Assembly: GCA_035582835.1 (NCBI GenBank)
Contig: JAYKAV010003166.1
Coordinates: 964,486 to 1,028,485, forward strand
DNA length: 64,000 bases
Source: Phoebastria nigripes
Taxonomy: Eukaryota > Chordata > Aves > Procellariiformes > Diomedeidae
Reading direction: 5' to 3'
The position numbers were made by a program, and so were the translations under genes. Numbering within the stretch: the stretch's first letter is position 1; every line of letters starts with the position of its first letter. The notes below the pieces were generated by a model that saw only the letters and a program-made list of their open reading frames with translations, was not told the DNA's origin and did no database searches. This document shows, one piece after another, positions 27,601 to 40,580 of this stretch.

Positions 27601-28767
27601 CTGCTCTACAAATTCTCCTGTACTGCAGTGAAATCTCAAACTACCATTATTTAAGGAAATCAGAAAATAGAAAGTACTGAGAGCTGCAAAGAGTTATTCA
27701 AGCTGCAGCAGAAGAGTTCAGCACTTCCAGGGTCCTTCCTGCTGTTTTTTTCTCCATACAATTCCCCATTCTTCTTGCAAGTACCACACAACCAGCAAGA
27801 TCAGTGGCCAGGAATCGTACTCCATAGTCTCAATTTTATGCTATTGCATAATATTTAGAATTTTAAACAAGCTCTTTGGTTTGCATATAGTATGGCTGAT
27901 GTAGTTATTATTGTAAGCTGGTATAGGCTTATATATGTAATGCACACAGAGTATTAAGTATTAAGCTCAAATAAGCTTGCACTGAAATCTCAATCACTTG
28001 GAAATGATGAAAAAATACCACAGACTTCTTATTTCTCCTATCTTCTCTCCTTTATGAAACAATGCCTGTTAGCAGCCTTCTTAATTTAAAAGTCTTGAGT
28101 CAAGCAAAATCCAAGGTGTTATTCACCTGTAAACGCACTATTAGTTCATACCTATGAAATACCCTTTGGTCTGATCGGTTGAGAGGATTTCATTTGCATT
28201 AAAACTATGCAGTTATGAATCTCCGTGCTGTGGCTGACGAAGGGCTATTAGCCACAGTGCAGGGAGTTGAATAATCACTCTGTAGTTGAGAAACAATTCA
28301 GCTCAGGGTAGGAGCAACAGGGAGGTGTGAGGCAGGGATTTTTGCCTGGTGACTACACCACTGAACACATCGCCCCAGCTAGTCCCAAAAATTACATGCA
28401 GAAGAAGTTAATTTTAAAATTAGGTGGATTTGGGGGTGGAAGAGGAATGGGAACTTGGAAGAGGAACGTAACGCGCTCCNAAGCTGCAGTAGAAGGACGG
28501 GTGCAGCAGACCTGATGATGAGCTGCGGGTTCAAAAGTCTCAGGGCATCTGAGTAATGACGCTCTGAGGTCAGGAGCAAGTCACAGTAGAGAGATTTAGA
28601 GTGCAAGGGTTAAAGAGACAGACCTCATCTCAGCATAACTACTGGAGTGCGCTCCCTGATAACCCGGTGGAAGTGTTTGGCCTAAGAACTATACGCCAGC
28701 AATACAGTTGCTGCTCAGCTAGAGCAAACAAATTCCCTGAGTTATTATTAATACAAAGAGTTGACAT

Positions 28768-28825
28768 TTTAATTATCCTCCTGATTTTTCTGATGAGACA
28801 ACAGAGGCACAAATATTCAAGAGAG
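28768..28825 (-). repeat. MIR-like ancient SINE fragment
   Basis: The plus-strand text 'aattatcctcctgattttt' followed by 'ctgatgagacaacagaggca' and 'caaatattcaag' parallels the reverse complement of the MIR 3' core as I remember it (ttattatccccattttacag, atgaggaaactgaggcacag). MIRs are tRNA-derived amniote SINEs spread by L2-type LINEs. The fragment is short and diverged, so a profile search would have to confirm it. Confidence 0.5.
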
Positions 28826-31800
28826 ACGCTAGACCTCGTATGCACCTAATTCCTGTAAGATTTTGTGATTTCACTTGAAATACATTTTAATTCTCTCCAT
28901 TCTCAGTGGGTTTTTTTAAATCGCTAGACAGCCCTATTAAAATATGTATTTTTTTTAAAAACTCTTCACTCCCTGACTAACCTGAGTATAATATAAAATG
29001 TATTTATGGGGTGAAAGCACTTGAATTGCTGTCTTGGGAGTCATGCCATACGCCCACAGTGCAAATACCTCAAAAAGAAAATTAGTCATCTGCTTCCAAC
29101 TGTCAGGATTCAGTAAAGGACAACAAACTACTGTCTTGGAAACAGTCTGAAAAATCTCACCATTGAGCTTCTGTACATTTCAAAGTATTTTCAGAAACCA
29201 AATGAATAATATCAGCCCTGTAATAACAAAACAGATAGGGAAAAAAGTGGAAAAAAGATTCTGATATTATTTTAGAGCATCAGAGGATTTCTGCTTTCAT
29301 CCTCTGCCATCAGTTAAAATAACCTTTCAAAAATGAGTTAGTGAATTTGTGCAGTGTTTCTTTTGCCTTTTTTTTTTGTGCGTGTTAAAACACACTCNAA
29401 CCCAGCATGACAACTAGGGTCTTCCCCACTATTTTGATGGCAGCCAGAGGCTGCCTGGCCATACTCGCTGATCAGTGCGGACTGATCCTCGGTCCCTCTA
29501 ACCGTGCCACTGCACATCTGCCCAGCCTGCGGGATGCCTCCCGTGCTCCCTGCAACTCGTGGGCTGTTTTCCTCAGAGAGAGGAAAACTGTATTCGTTAA
29601 GGTTTAGTTAATCCTCACATAGTAACTACTTAAAGAAAACCACCCCACTGATGCTGACCGTCAAGGATCTAAGCTAAGAAGGAAAAGGATAATGTTGCGT
29701 CCCAGTACCCAATGCCTCTGGCACTGCGACATTCAGACCAGGGGCACGTAGCTGGTATTGCTTAGACCCATGCGACTCTCAGCGAGTACTGCCCAGCTCC
29801 CAACATACCCCAGAAGCAAACTGGCTTCTGCTTGAGCTCTGTACCATAGGATTTCTGCACGTGTGCTCCAGTGCACAGGCACTGAGCTTTGCTGCAGCTG
29901 CTAAGTATGTTGGTGGTTCCCAGAAAAGCTGTGCTGGTAACTTCAGACCAGTATGGGAAAGAACCACCGTGAAGGCAAATCCTGACTACAAGTCCATGTG
30001 ACTTTGCTAAGCAAGTTGGGCAACAGCTTCCAGCCCAGTGGATCTGTTAGAGGTATGAGACAGCTCCACAGCCCTTCTTGGGTCTCTACAAAGAGCTAGA
30101 GCGCAGTAACAAAGAGCTGGCTTCTACTCGTAACTGTAATGCAATCGATCTATTGCAAATATAATTAAGCTAACGCAAGACAACCTAACCTGATCCAGGG
30201 CACACTGAAGCACCTCTCTCCCTAGCCGCTCTGCATAGTCCAAGGACTTCCACACTGCTGGTGGAGCTAACCCCTACCTCGTCACGTAAAGGGGAAATGA
30301 TCCTCTCAAACACAAGTAAGGGGACCATGTTTACTGGGAGACACACCAAGGATACTCCCAGGGCTTGTACTGGGGAACCAAATAAGCAATGCCAACAAAC
30401 ACCAGGGAAAAAAAAGAAAAATCTTTAGGTGAAAGCCAAGGAGGAAAACAAAAGGGAAAAAAAAAAAAAAAACACAACAAAAAACAAACACCAAAAACCA
30501 ACATACCTCTGAAAAGCATGAAACAATTCAACGTTTGCATCCAGCTGTAGACATCAAACAAAAAAGCCTCAAGACAATTGCTCAAAGCGCAACACTTCTT
30601 GATTTTTATCGGGCTGTACCGCTATCATCTATAAATGAAAACTGCTAATTGGTTAATTATGAATGTAATGAAAACACAGCAGCAGTAAGGCTAAAACAAT
30701 TTCCTACTGGTCTACCGGGCGAGTGATTTTTCAGAACACCTATATATGAGCCGAAGGCTGACCCGAGGTGTTTTATACCTGTACATACCTGCTGGTTTGA
30801 TGGCAGAATGTAAGTTCTTGAGGGAACCAGAGGCAGATATTAATCCAACAGAAACATGATTTTGCTGATAGAAATGCATTTACATGAGGCTTTCCATCGA
30901 GCTAGAATGGCAAATCTTTCCTAGGTTAGACTAAACCTATATGGCTAAGCAGGATTTATTTTAACCTGCAAAACATATACAAGTGATTTTCCTGCAGTTT
31001 ACATAGCTAAAACATGACTTATTCAAGTCATAAGGACAACTAAAACACACATGACATAGTGAAACCATCTTATTCTGCCAAAAGGCAAATTATGCTAATA
31101 GTAAGTATGGATAATTTTCTCTTGAAGCATAGTTATTAGCAATATTAGCTCTGTAATACTTTACAGTAGGAAACAAAGGTTTTGGGAAGTTCTCCACCAG
31201 ACTATTTATTTTTAAACCATTATTCTGTAAAGACAGATAACATTAGCATGTTTAACTAGCTATGCTATAAATAGTCCCAGCAGGACTAGGCCGTGCATGG
31301 AAATATAATACCCATTTATACAAAGACTTCAGGAGAATCATGGCCTACACTTCCTCAGCTATTCAGCGTGGCCAGAACTGTCACTTCAAAACCACTTCAA
31401 AGGCCCACTGCCTTCTTAACATAATTTGTTTCACTATATTTTAATAAAAACGTCAACAAAAAAAAATTCTTGAAGTCTGTTTATCCTCCTTGTTGGTGGT
31501 AATACATCAAGTGTGATGAACATCAGTATAATCTAAAGAGCATACCCATCAGAACATAAACACACTCTGAAGCACGGCCACTTCTGTAAAATCACGCCAT
31601 TAAGTAACTCAATTAATATGAAGTATTCCCTACATCCCAGCAGATAAGGGAAGACATCCAGATGTAACACATCTATCCTTCCAAATTGCTTTGTAAGGTA
31701 TTTTTCTTTGTTTTTAATAGATGTCCAGGATCCTTGAATTAGTGCCCCTTCACTAGCTACCTACTGAACAATGGAAAAAAAAATCAGCATATACAGACCT

Positions 31801-32186
31801 AAGCTTCCCTCTCTCAGCTCAGTGGGGTCTCTAATTTATACAAGCAAAAAACTACTCAAACGCAAAGAAGATTTTGATATTACAGTTGGTATTTTCAAAA
31901 AAAGCCTCAAGCAGGTGCACGAATTCTGCATTTCACAGGGATTTANAAGGTGTAATTCCCTTAGGCTGCTCTGAAAATTGCAGCCTATTATTAGTTACTG
32001 CCAGTCTATGTCAGCAAAATGGTTGTTCTTCATTATAATATTTTAATACTTGGAAGTGTTAATTGAGGTTAAGCTCAGGTTGTGCCAAGAACACTAAAAG
32101 AAATGCAATAAAATGATAGCCTCCTGAAAATAATATGCAATGAAGATAGCAAGCATATGTGAAAAACTGAGTATGGAGATGAGATA

Positions 32187-32222
32187 TCCTTCCCAAGGTG
32201 ACACAGCCAATTAGATGCAGAC
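32187..32222 (-). repeat. MIR-like ancient SINE fragment
   Basis: The string 'cttcccaaggtgacacagcc' with 'aattagatgcaga' resembles the reverse-complement MIR core (cttgcccaaggtcacacagc, tagtaagtggcaga). It is short and diverged, and in the same orientation as the fragment near 28.8 kb. Confidence 0.45.
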
Positions 32223-32570
32223 ATAGCAATACAACTAACCTATATCCATCCCTTCTCCAGAACCTGACCATACAGCACCACATAATACACGAGACTAACC
32301 ATGCCCATCTGTGTTCATCCATATGAAAACAGAAAATACAAGATGTAAGGCACCAAAGAATGAAGCTATTGGAGTAATGAGTTCTTGCTAGCGTATATCA
32401 AAACACGTTAGATGCTAAAGTAGTATGAAACACAGTAATAATATGAATACCAGGGAAGCTGATTAAACATTCCAGTATATGCATTCAGTTCCCTTCTTGC
32501 AGATCAGCATCCATCCCATCAAACCAGGAATGAACAGTGCCATATTTACTTTGCTATATTGATAGGATTT

Positions 32571-32615
32571 TAAAAAAAACAAAAAAACAAANAAAAAAAA
32601 AAAACAAAAAAAACA
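32571..32615. repeat. A-rich low-complexity tract
   Basis: A run of A with scattered C and one ambiguous base at 32592. There are no flanking element features. Confidence 0.85.
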
Positions 32616-35600
32616 TCGCACTTACTCAAGTCTGTTTTCTTCATTGTTTTTGGGGAAAAAAAAAAATCATAACGTAGTACAGGTTCTAGCCAATTACCCA
32701 GAAAGCAACCTAACTAAACCAAAAGATTTCCTTCAGCATCCACAAGATAAATATTTTTCCAAACATAAACTACAACATCTTTCTTACTATGATCACTGAG
32801 GAAAAAATGGGGAGTTGCTGATTAATAGGGAAAGGGGCTAGATTTGGTGGGGTCTTATTCATGGAAGTCAGAAGTAGATGTCAAGAACCAACTTGTGTTA
32901 GAAGGCAAAGATGCCAAGTGCTGCCCTCTGACTGCACCTCACATCTTAATACCAGCAGATTCCAAACATTGCATCTTTTAGGAGACCTGAAGTGAGCAGT
33001 CCGCACTGCGGCACAAACATGCAAAACTCTGTGTCGAAGAGCCCACAGGAGCACCCATGGGACCGCACCACACGAGGAGAGCCAGGATGAGGCCAGGAGA
33101 CAGAGATGACAACCAGAAGGGCAAAATCAACAACCTCTCGTTCAACATTCACAATTTTTGGTCACACCTCAGTACCAAAAATGTAACTAGATCTCAATTT
33201 CACTTTGAGGGTGATGGACTTTCTTCTTCCCGAGAGTGATTAGGCACATCCACACCTCGAAGCAGCAGCACAGCAGAGCAGAGGTGCCCCAGCTTACACA
33301 CCAGACGGGTCAGCACAACCTCATGGTGATCGAGTTTAACCTTCTTGAAGAATGGATGGAAAAAGGGAGAGACTGAAGCAAGTTATAAAATGTAATACTT
33401 CTTACGCTTAAACCAATGAGGCTTTCCCAAAATCAAGATGTTAAGATTGGTAAAATGAGCTGCAAGGCTTAATGCTGAGATTATTTTTACGTGAAGTACA
33501 GTGCCCATGGGAGTTGTAGCTTGGGGGGAACTCCTGGCTCCCAGGCATCTCACTCAGCACAAAGTGAAATACTCCGCTTTGGATCTAATACAGACCAAAA
33601 CCAACTTTCATTTCTCTAAAAAGAAAACAGATCTTCTGTAGGAATCTTTCTTTTGTGAAAAACTTCACATTTTACAGGATTTACTCTTACAGAAAAACAC
33701 CAAGTAGTTTACCAATGGAGAAAAAAAGTTACTGGTCTCTAGCCTTCTACACTGGAATATCCTTAAAATTATTTTTAAGGGGAGGGAAAAAAGTAGCTTA
33801 TCCAAAATACTCCATCTCACAAGGAAAGCATAATCACCCAGAACTCTGCTCTCCTCAAGCCGGTATCCAGACTGTGCTCACAAACCATTTCTAGCAGTTA
33901 ACACTGATAGGAAGCTCAATTTTTCAGTAAGTCTGCACCGCAAGTCAACCTTGCTCCTCAAGATTTACATGGAAACACTATGCCAATAGTAAAATCTTTG
34001 CTGGCATGAAGTAGATCGATTCCATGCAAGTGTTTATGTAGATAATTACGTGAAAACAAGAAAGCGAAAATCCAGAGCCCTGCGGTATCAACAACAGAAT
34101 TCTTTCATGAAGAGTTTAATTTATATAGAAATAATTGAATTTATACTGTACTAACACTCACACAACACAGTCCTGGCTAAAGAGCTATCAAACTGCCTTA
34201 CGGAAACCAAACACTGTGACACCATGTAGTGTTCTCGGGGCTTACAAAGAAGTCTAACTAGGATGGTTCAGAGAAGGCAACATTACTAAATCTGTAGTTT
34301 GAAAGGAAAATCATCTCTGAAAAGCTGAACATATTCAATATGGAAAATGATGCCTTAAGAAAAGTTCAGCATAAATTACATCTGACTGGAAAAAAAAAAT
34401 GTATCACCGTAAACAGTACGGTTTGTGAATGACAATGATGCTAAAAGCAAGCAGTGCTGAACGTGTAAGCTGAGAAATCAGTATTTCAAACTGATCGTCC
34501 AAATACCGTATCATTTTTAAATACTTAAATCAAAGGACCATCAGCTTAACAAGTCTACCTTATACCATCAACTAGGAAATATGTTTTTAAAGTATTGAAA
34601 GCCTGGAATTATTGGGCATTTAAAGATCATCATATGCTTTAGAAACTAATTTAAATAAAATATTGAAAACTCAATTTTGAGAAAGACAGTTTATTAGCCT
34701 AAAGCGTATATGATACCTTATTTTTAGTAAGATATCAAAAACACTGCCAGTTATGGAAGCAGGACTATAGTTCATGACTGAACTGGCGCATCCACATTAA
34801 GACCAAATATAGTATGGCTTTTAAGTAACCAGCCTACCAGCATTTGGTGAGTTTATCACAACTAAAATATTACTGTTTTGTTAAGATAGGTGTGGTGTTG
34901 GTGGAAACTGGTTGGTAAACCATCATAGTAACTAAGATAGTGACCATACATATACTTTTGTTCTACGGGTGTGAGCATACAGGGAAGGTAAGGATTCAGA
35001 GACATATCTGTATGATTTTTAATACTGCAGTATGTTTATTTGGGTGTTTAATCCCATATGACTTCTTGCTGAAGTGTTTCTAAGTTCTGCGCCAGATTGA
35101 ATGGGCTAGCACTGGTTTACGCCACCACTGCGGATTTGTCCTGGGGGCTCCGATTTATCCCTCTTCTTCTCCACTCCTGGTTTTCAGCACACACAGGAAT
35201 ACTCCTCATCCTCCCTTCTCTTTCAAACAAAAAATTCTCACCTTTTCCCAGTCCCACAGTGAAAGCCATGGTTCTCAAACACCCCAATTGGGGGGGGGGG
35301 GAAATAAAGACTTGTCAAGATTCACTGNAAACAGATGACCTGGCCACCTTGCTTTTAGAACAGCCACCAGAAACCTCGCTCTTTTAGAGCGAATCCCTCA
35401 GAGCACCAGGCATGTCCCTAAAATACAACCAACCATTTTCCTAAGGAACTTCACTAATAAGATGTCACTGTCACTCTTTGTCACAGGGCTCATCTCACAG
35501 CAATCCAGGATAACAGGGACAGGTATTAGCAGGATAAATAACGTGGATACTACAATTTGCTTTCGTAAATACTGGACTTTGAAAAACTCATTNAAAAAAA

Positions 35601-38148
35601 CTTAGTATTAAATTATTTCTTCAACAGCAGAGCAGAGAGGCAGGCCAAACGTGAACAGCATAAACCCGGCAGCTCTGTGCAGAAACAGGAGGGACTGGCA
35701 GAGGGGAGGAGGTTGTTAGTCTGTGAGCCAGATAATTAACTGTGCATTGGAATGGTAGTTTGCAGACNTACAAAGATGAATGGAAACGTCCCAACTGGAA
35801 ACTAATGAGAAAAAAAACCAACCTGGCACCCAGCACAGCGTGTTTATGTCTTTACCTATAAAGAGGCACTCAGGCAACTGTGCTGTATTCCTCTGAAGGC
35901 GATTATTAACTACCCTTTATGTCCCCAGTAAATAAAGGCTTTCATCAGCTGATCTGTAAACTTCAAATGTTTTATCTTTAGTAAGAGTTTTTAGTATTTG
36001 ATCAATAGCTTGGAAAAAACATTTTACAAGTCCACGTTTAACAGTGTGGTGACAATTTGAATGTCAACTTCCAAAAGATTTTAAAAGGGGAATTGAAAAA
36101 CAGATACTACTTCACCCCTCTTAGCATAAAAAGTAAGTATAATCAAATATAAAGCAGTACGGGTTTCTTCCCATAAGGAATAATACGTAATATAGACATT
36201 CTGTTTTGTAGAAGTTCTTTTGCACATCTGGCTTTGCTGTTGTGTTAAAATTTAGCAGTCTAGGTAATTTGAGTACATTCCTCTGAATAAAAAGTATTTC
36301 TGAGGCCGCTGAGGTACTCCTTGATACGAAGTTTCATCCATAGTGTTCCAAGCCCTCTTCAAACAACAACTAGAACAGCAAGAACTCTACCTTGCATTTT
36401 GCTTTCAGAAGGAGAAAAAGTCTTTATTATAAAAAGAAGTAGATTCACCCTATTACGAACTGCTATCTGTGCTACCCCTGTGCCAAGGAGCTGCATTGAG
36501 GCCCAGAGCACTTTGCCCTGACACCACCCCAAACGATTGATAATCAGCGTAATCAGAGTGGAAGTAGAAATGCCACCCGTGAGGACAAGCTTGGTCTAAC
36601 AAACTTCAGGTTCACTCTCTGCCTTCAAGTTCATACCAGTAAGTTTCTTTCTCAAAGGTGTAAGTTTATATAAAATATGTATTTATAAGTAATGTAATAA
36701 ACTTTTAAGCCAATATTCAAACCTTTAAAATAGTAAAGAAAAGTGACACAGGACCGGATGATAATTTTCATAGAAAACAGTATGTTCACTGAGATAAATA
36801 AATAGCCTGCAGCATTTAGGAAATGCTGATTTTCCATCTTAGGGACATTAAACAGTTTGTGTATCATTTCCCATTAATACTTTATATTATATAGGTTTGA
36901 TATTTTGTCACATAAAAATTAAGTCAACTCTTTTGCAACGGTTGGATTTTTCATTATTGTTACATTGTCAGGGAAGCAGAGAAAAAGGTGCTCTGTCCCC
37001 ACAGCGAGGGCGGCTAAGGGCAGGGAAGGTGCAGAGATGCCCCTGGTACGCAAAGCTAACGCCAAATTATTTGAGGTCAATTAGTTGAACTGCTTGGGTA
37101 GGGAAGGTCCCAGGCTTCAGGGTAGAACCTGACTTCAGTAGCATTCCCTTAAGTAATCCTGAACAGAGGTATTTTCTGCGTCTTTAAACTTCCAGAGATG
37201 AGATATTTACCCATTTCTTCTAAAAACAACTATGGAGAAACTTTGCAGATACTAGTCTGTATTTTACACAAACTGAAAATAATTTTGAAAGATTCTAAGT
37301 TTGCAATTTTACAAAAAAAGGATGTAAGTACTACTACATAAATATTAACTTAGGAATTTTCATTTTAAACTTTCTTTTTAATCAAATATATTTGTTTTAA
37401 TGAAATTTCTGTGTACAAAAAAGTACTTGCATACCTTAAAAAACCCTTTTTAATTCAAATTGACCAAGTCAGAGACAATACCTAGGTAAATTAAGAGACN
37501 CTGCTGTAACAGACTTCAAACCAAAGTGTGACAAAGGATAGGTGTAGGCAAGGTGAGTACAGAAGTGTCATTTAAATGGCATTTTCTTCTTTTCAAGACA
37601 TCAGCATCCCTACAACAGATCTTCAGACCTCATTGCTGAGGGACAAAATTTCTAAAGAGATGCCATTTTCCAGTATTACATTCTATACATCCACCAATAA
37701 CTAGGAAAAGCCTCATGTATTTGAGAAAGCAGAAAAACACCCAGCAAACCAGCACTGTCACGACTGTGAAAACTGTAAACGTGTCTGTTTACAGTGATGG
37801 TTCATCACTTTGGTACAGAGAAGCTTTATGCAAAAGGAGGTTCATATAACTTGGTTTCCTTGTTGTTTTCCCTTTTAATTTATGAAAGTATAACAGAAAT
37901 AAATATTTTATTTTCTCCTTGTAGTCATTAAAGACTCATTTTCCAAAATAACATCATCTTCCCATTGTTCAGTGAAGCTGAATATGCTATTTTTGATCCT
38001 GTTTTCCCAATGGCTAGGTTTTTATATTCAGTATTAAACTCCAAAAAAAAAGATCCTGATGTTCTGATTTCCATGAAAAATATCATAGAAGGCAAAAACA
38101 TGTTAAAACAAATTACTTTTTAATGACCTCGTGTTCTTGTCTTTGTAG

Positions 38149-38220
38149 GCTTTCATATCGGACTGGTCAAGACACGGCTAATTGCGACACATGCAGGAAC
38201 AGTGCATGTATTATCTATAG
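38149..38220 (+). CDS. INSYN2A: INSYN2A coding exon 2 (residues 398-422)
   Basis: This 72-nt exon is too short to show as a separate open frame. It is found by continuing the reading frame: the first base completes the split Gly codon, 23 codons follow (starting LSYRTGQDTANCDTC), and the last two bases AG begin a Ser codon. The acceptor is cttgtctttgtag and the donor is gtaggt. The peptide carries a Cys-x2-Cys-x4-Cys pattern at residues 410, 413 and 418, which is conserved in the family as I know it; no function is established from sequence alone. The length is a multiple of three with both introns in phase 2 or the equivalent, so skipping it would keep the frame. Confidence 0.96.
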
Positions 38221-40496
38221 GTAGGTTAAAAATACTAATATTCCCACTTTTTCCTGGGTGAAAGTAATGATTTATTCACTAATGCGAGATCAATCGTTAG
38301 CCCTGATTTTTCAATAACACAAAAACAGTTTAAAAACAGAAAATAAATTTAACATCACTAAATTAATTAAATTCAACAGACACCTGTTTCCAAGCGTAAA
38401 ATTTTCAGTTCAAAAATAGATGATTATGGTCAGTACTAGTGCTGTAGCTTGTGGATGTGAAGTGTTACAAAGTGCGAGCTTCATTTTCAAATAGCTAGAG
38501 ATATTTAGCATTTTGTCCAACAAGTCAACATATACTTCAAATTTCTATAGCAGTAACAACTCGACTCAAAGTGATTTTGACAGAGAGACTTTATAGCAAA
38601 GACAACCAGATTCAATCTAGACAGTTTTATCAGTAAAATGACACTGCTACCCAGGCTTTTATGTACTTTTACGTTAGTGAAGAAGTTTTAAAACATGCAT
38701 GGCAAATACGTCCTGCCCAACACAAACAGCACCACTAACTTGTTTAAATCAGACGTTTGCAGTCTGCGTGCAACACACAAGTGAGGACTTGCTGTACGTG
38801 TACAAAAAGCTCCGTTAGCAGACCTGCTGTGAAGGTGTACGGTTCTGTGAGGTGAATACAGGTTTGCTCATTACTGTCCAACGGATAAAAAAATTACAAA
38901 CTGCTTAAAGGTTTTGTTAAAGATCGTCTATACTTGCTACAATCTCTCCTTCAGAAGGAAATACTGGGAGTTTACTCACTAGAAACAAATCAGGTGCAGA
39001 AGGTGAAAGGATACTGCTTCTTATTTCTCTAAAGCAGAGGGTCCCCTCCTAAAGTTTATCAGCCGAGAGCCCCATTTTGGCACGTACTATGAAGGAATAA
39101 CAGATAGGCAGTGGGCATGACAAGAGGCCATCGTGAGTCTGATGATGTGTTTCATACCGACAACTTAATTGTCCTCCTCCATTAAAGTCTTAAAAAAACC
39201 AACTGAATATTTTCATGCATTGCNGGTAAGATGAAAACAAATGCATCTCACTATTAAGAGTATTTCAGAAAATCAGGCAATATAGTACAGATGAAAATGT
39301 ATAAAGATTACTATTAATTACAGTAAAGACACAAACTAAAATGAAGGTACAAATGTTGGCAGGGTCTGAAAAGCACAGGATTTCCCCCTTCACCCCCTAA
39401 TTCTCTACTTAGTCTCTGATTTAGGCAGAAGACCTGGAGCTATTTATACATTATCTCCTAGCTGCCTAGAAGTGAAGGAAAAAAGGATGGAAAACTTCAA
39501 CTCCATCTTTTCTACTTACCAGCTAACNAGAAAAGGGAACGATGCCGTTCCATGTAGGGGAAGGAACCGATTAATTTATCCTTCCTTTAGAGCAATGTTT
39601 AGAAGCATATAAAGCCTACCCTGCCTCCCTTTTTCAGAGCTCACCCCCATGCCATTTCTTGCTCAGGGCAACCTGGGAATGTACAACATAGCACATTCCT
39701 ATCAGGGAAACTATTTTTGTTTCATTAGCTAAAAAAAAAAAAATAATAAAAAAAAAATCTAATCGGAAATTTTTTAAAATCTCGATTTCTGGTCAGCAGA
39801 TTTAAAGTTAAGGAACCTTCCAGTTTCTAACTCTTACACTCGCTGCAAATGAAATGAGTCCAGAAACGCAGATTTCAAGTGTTTCCCTACCGACAGACTA
39901 ACAGTATAGCAGGCAGGTCTAGCTCGTCAGTATTTCCCACCAGAAGAGCCATTTGGACTGAAGCTATCAATGCTGGGCATTCGCCTAAAGCAACGTTTCC
40001 AGGGGAAGTTTTAGCAAAGATCAGCTCAGCTTTTTGACAGATTAGGAGAATATACGCTGCAGGCAAGAAGTCTAAAACCAGAAGACAGTGCAAAACAGGG
40101 GAACTATGAGAAGACTCAATTACTAAGACAAGATTAAGTAGCCAGAAGGGGTAAATGAGAAATCCACTGATAAAACTACCACTGAGACAGACTGCCTTGT
40201 AGGAGCTTCTGCTCCTCCACAAGTCAAATACAGTACTGAAACCTCTGAGGAAGTGCAGCATTTCATCAGTAAGGATGCCAAAGCTACTCCTAAATCTAGA
40301 TGCAATGATACACGCCGCACGTTTGCAAAGGGTTTGCATGACAAGCGCTGCAGAGAGTTANGTGATTTCTCTTTAAGACAAAACACCTTTTAGGAACAGA
40401 AATTAAAACTCAGATTAAACCATTCAAGATGCACTGAAAACCTGGGTATCTTTGAGGGCACTGCACCCTGCAAGCTGTCAGTAAATGTCAAGTGTC

Positions 40497-40580
40497 AGAC
40501 TGGGAGGATCATCCTGGCTGACCTCCTGCATGTTCCACAGACTGCTTTTACAACATGCTCCTATTTTGGACCCTCCTCAG
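40497..40580 (-). repeat. Possible ancient CR1 3' UTR fragment
   Basis: The text 'gggaggatcatcctggctga' followed by 'cctcctgcatgttccacaga' resembles the sequence found just beyond the 3' UTR part of old sauropsid CR1 copies read in antisense (ggatcatctagtctgacctc, ctgcataacacaggccat). It is weak but specific. The fragment is too short to assign to a subfamily. Confidence 0.35.

Larger units (their letters stand above)
18728..38148 (+). other. INSYN2A: INSYN2A intron between coding exons 1 and 2
   Basis: The 19.4 kb intron is bounded by gtgagt at 18728 and a cttgtctttgtag acceptor ending at 38148. Both boundaries are supported by exact continuation of the INSYN2A reading frame (phase 2). I find no exon of a known gene in it on either strand. 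It contains A/C-rich low complexity at 21522-21610, MIR-like fragments near 28768-28825 and 32187-32222, a small diverged direct repeat at 25056-25103, A-rich tracts near 30459-30490 and 32571-32615, and a somewhat GC-richer stretch at 29400-30300 of unknown origin. On the opposite strand it should be DOCK1 intron. Confidence 0.9.

Noticed and set aside
39887..40339. 150-codon minus-strand frame with hydrophobic segments
   Set aside because: No recognisable domain, no splice or promoter signals, and a rough estimate suggests a few frames of this length by chance in 64 kb.
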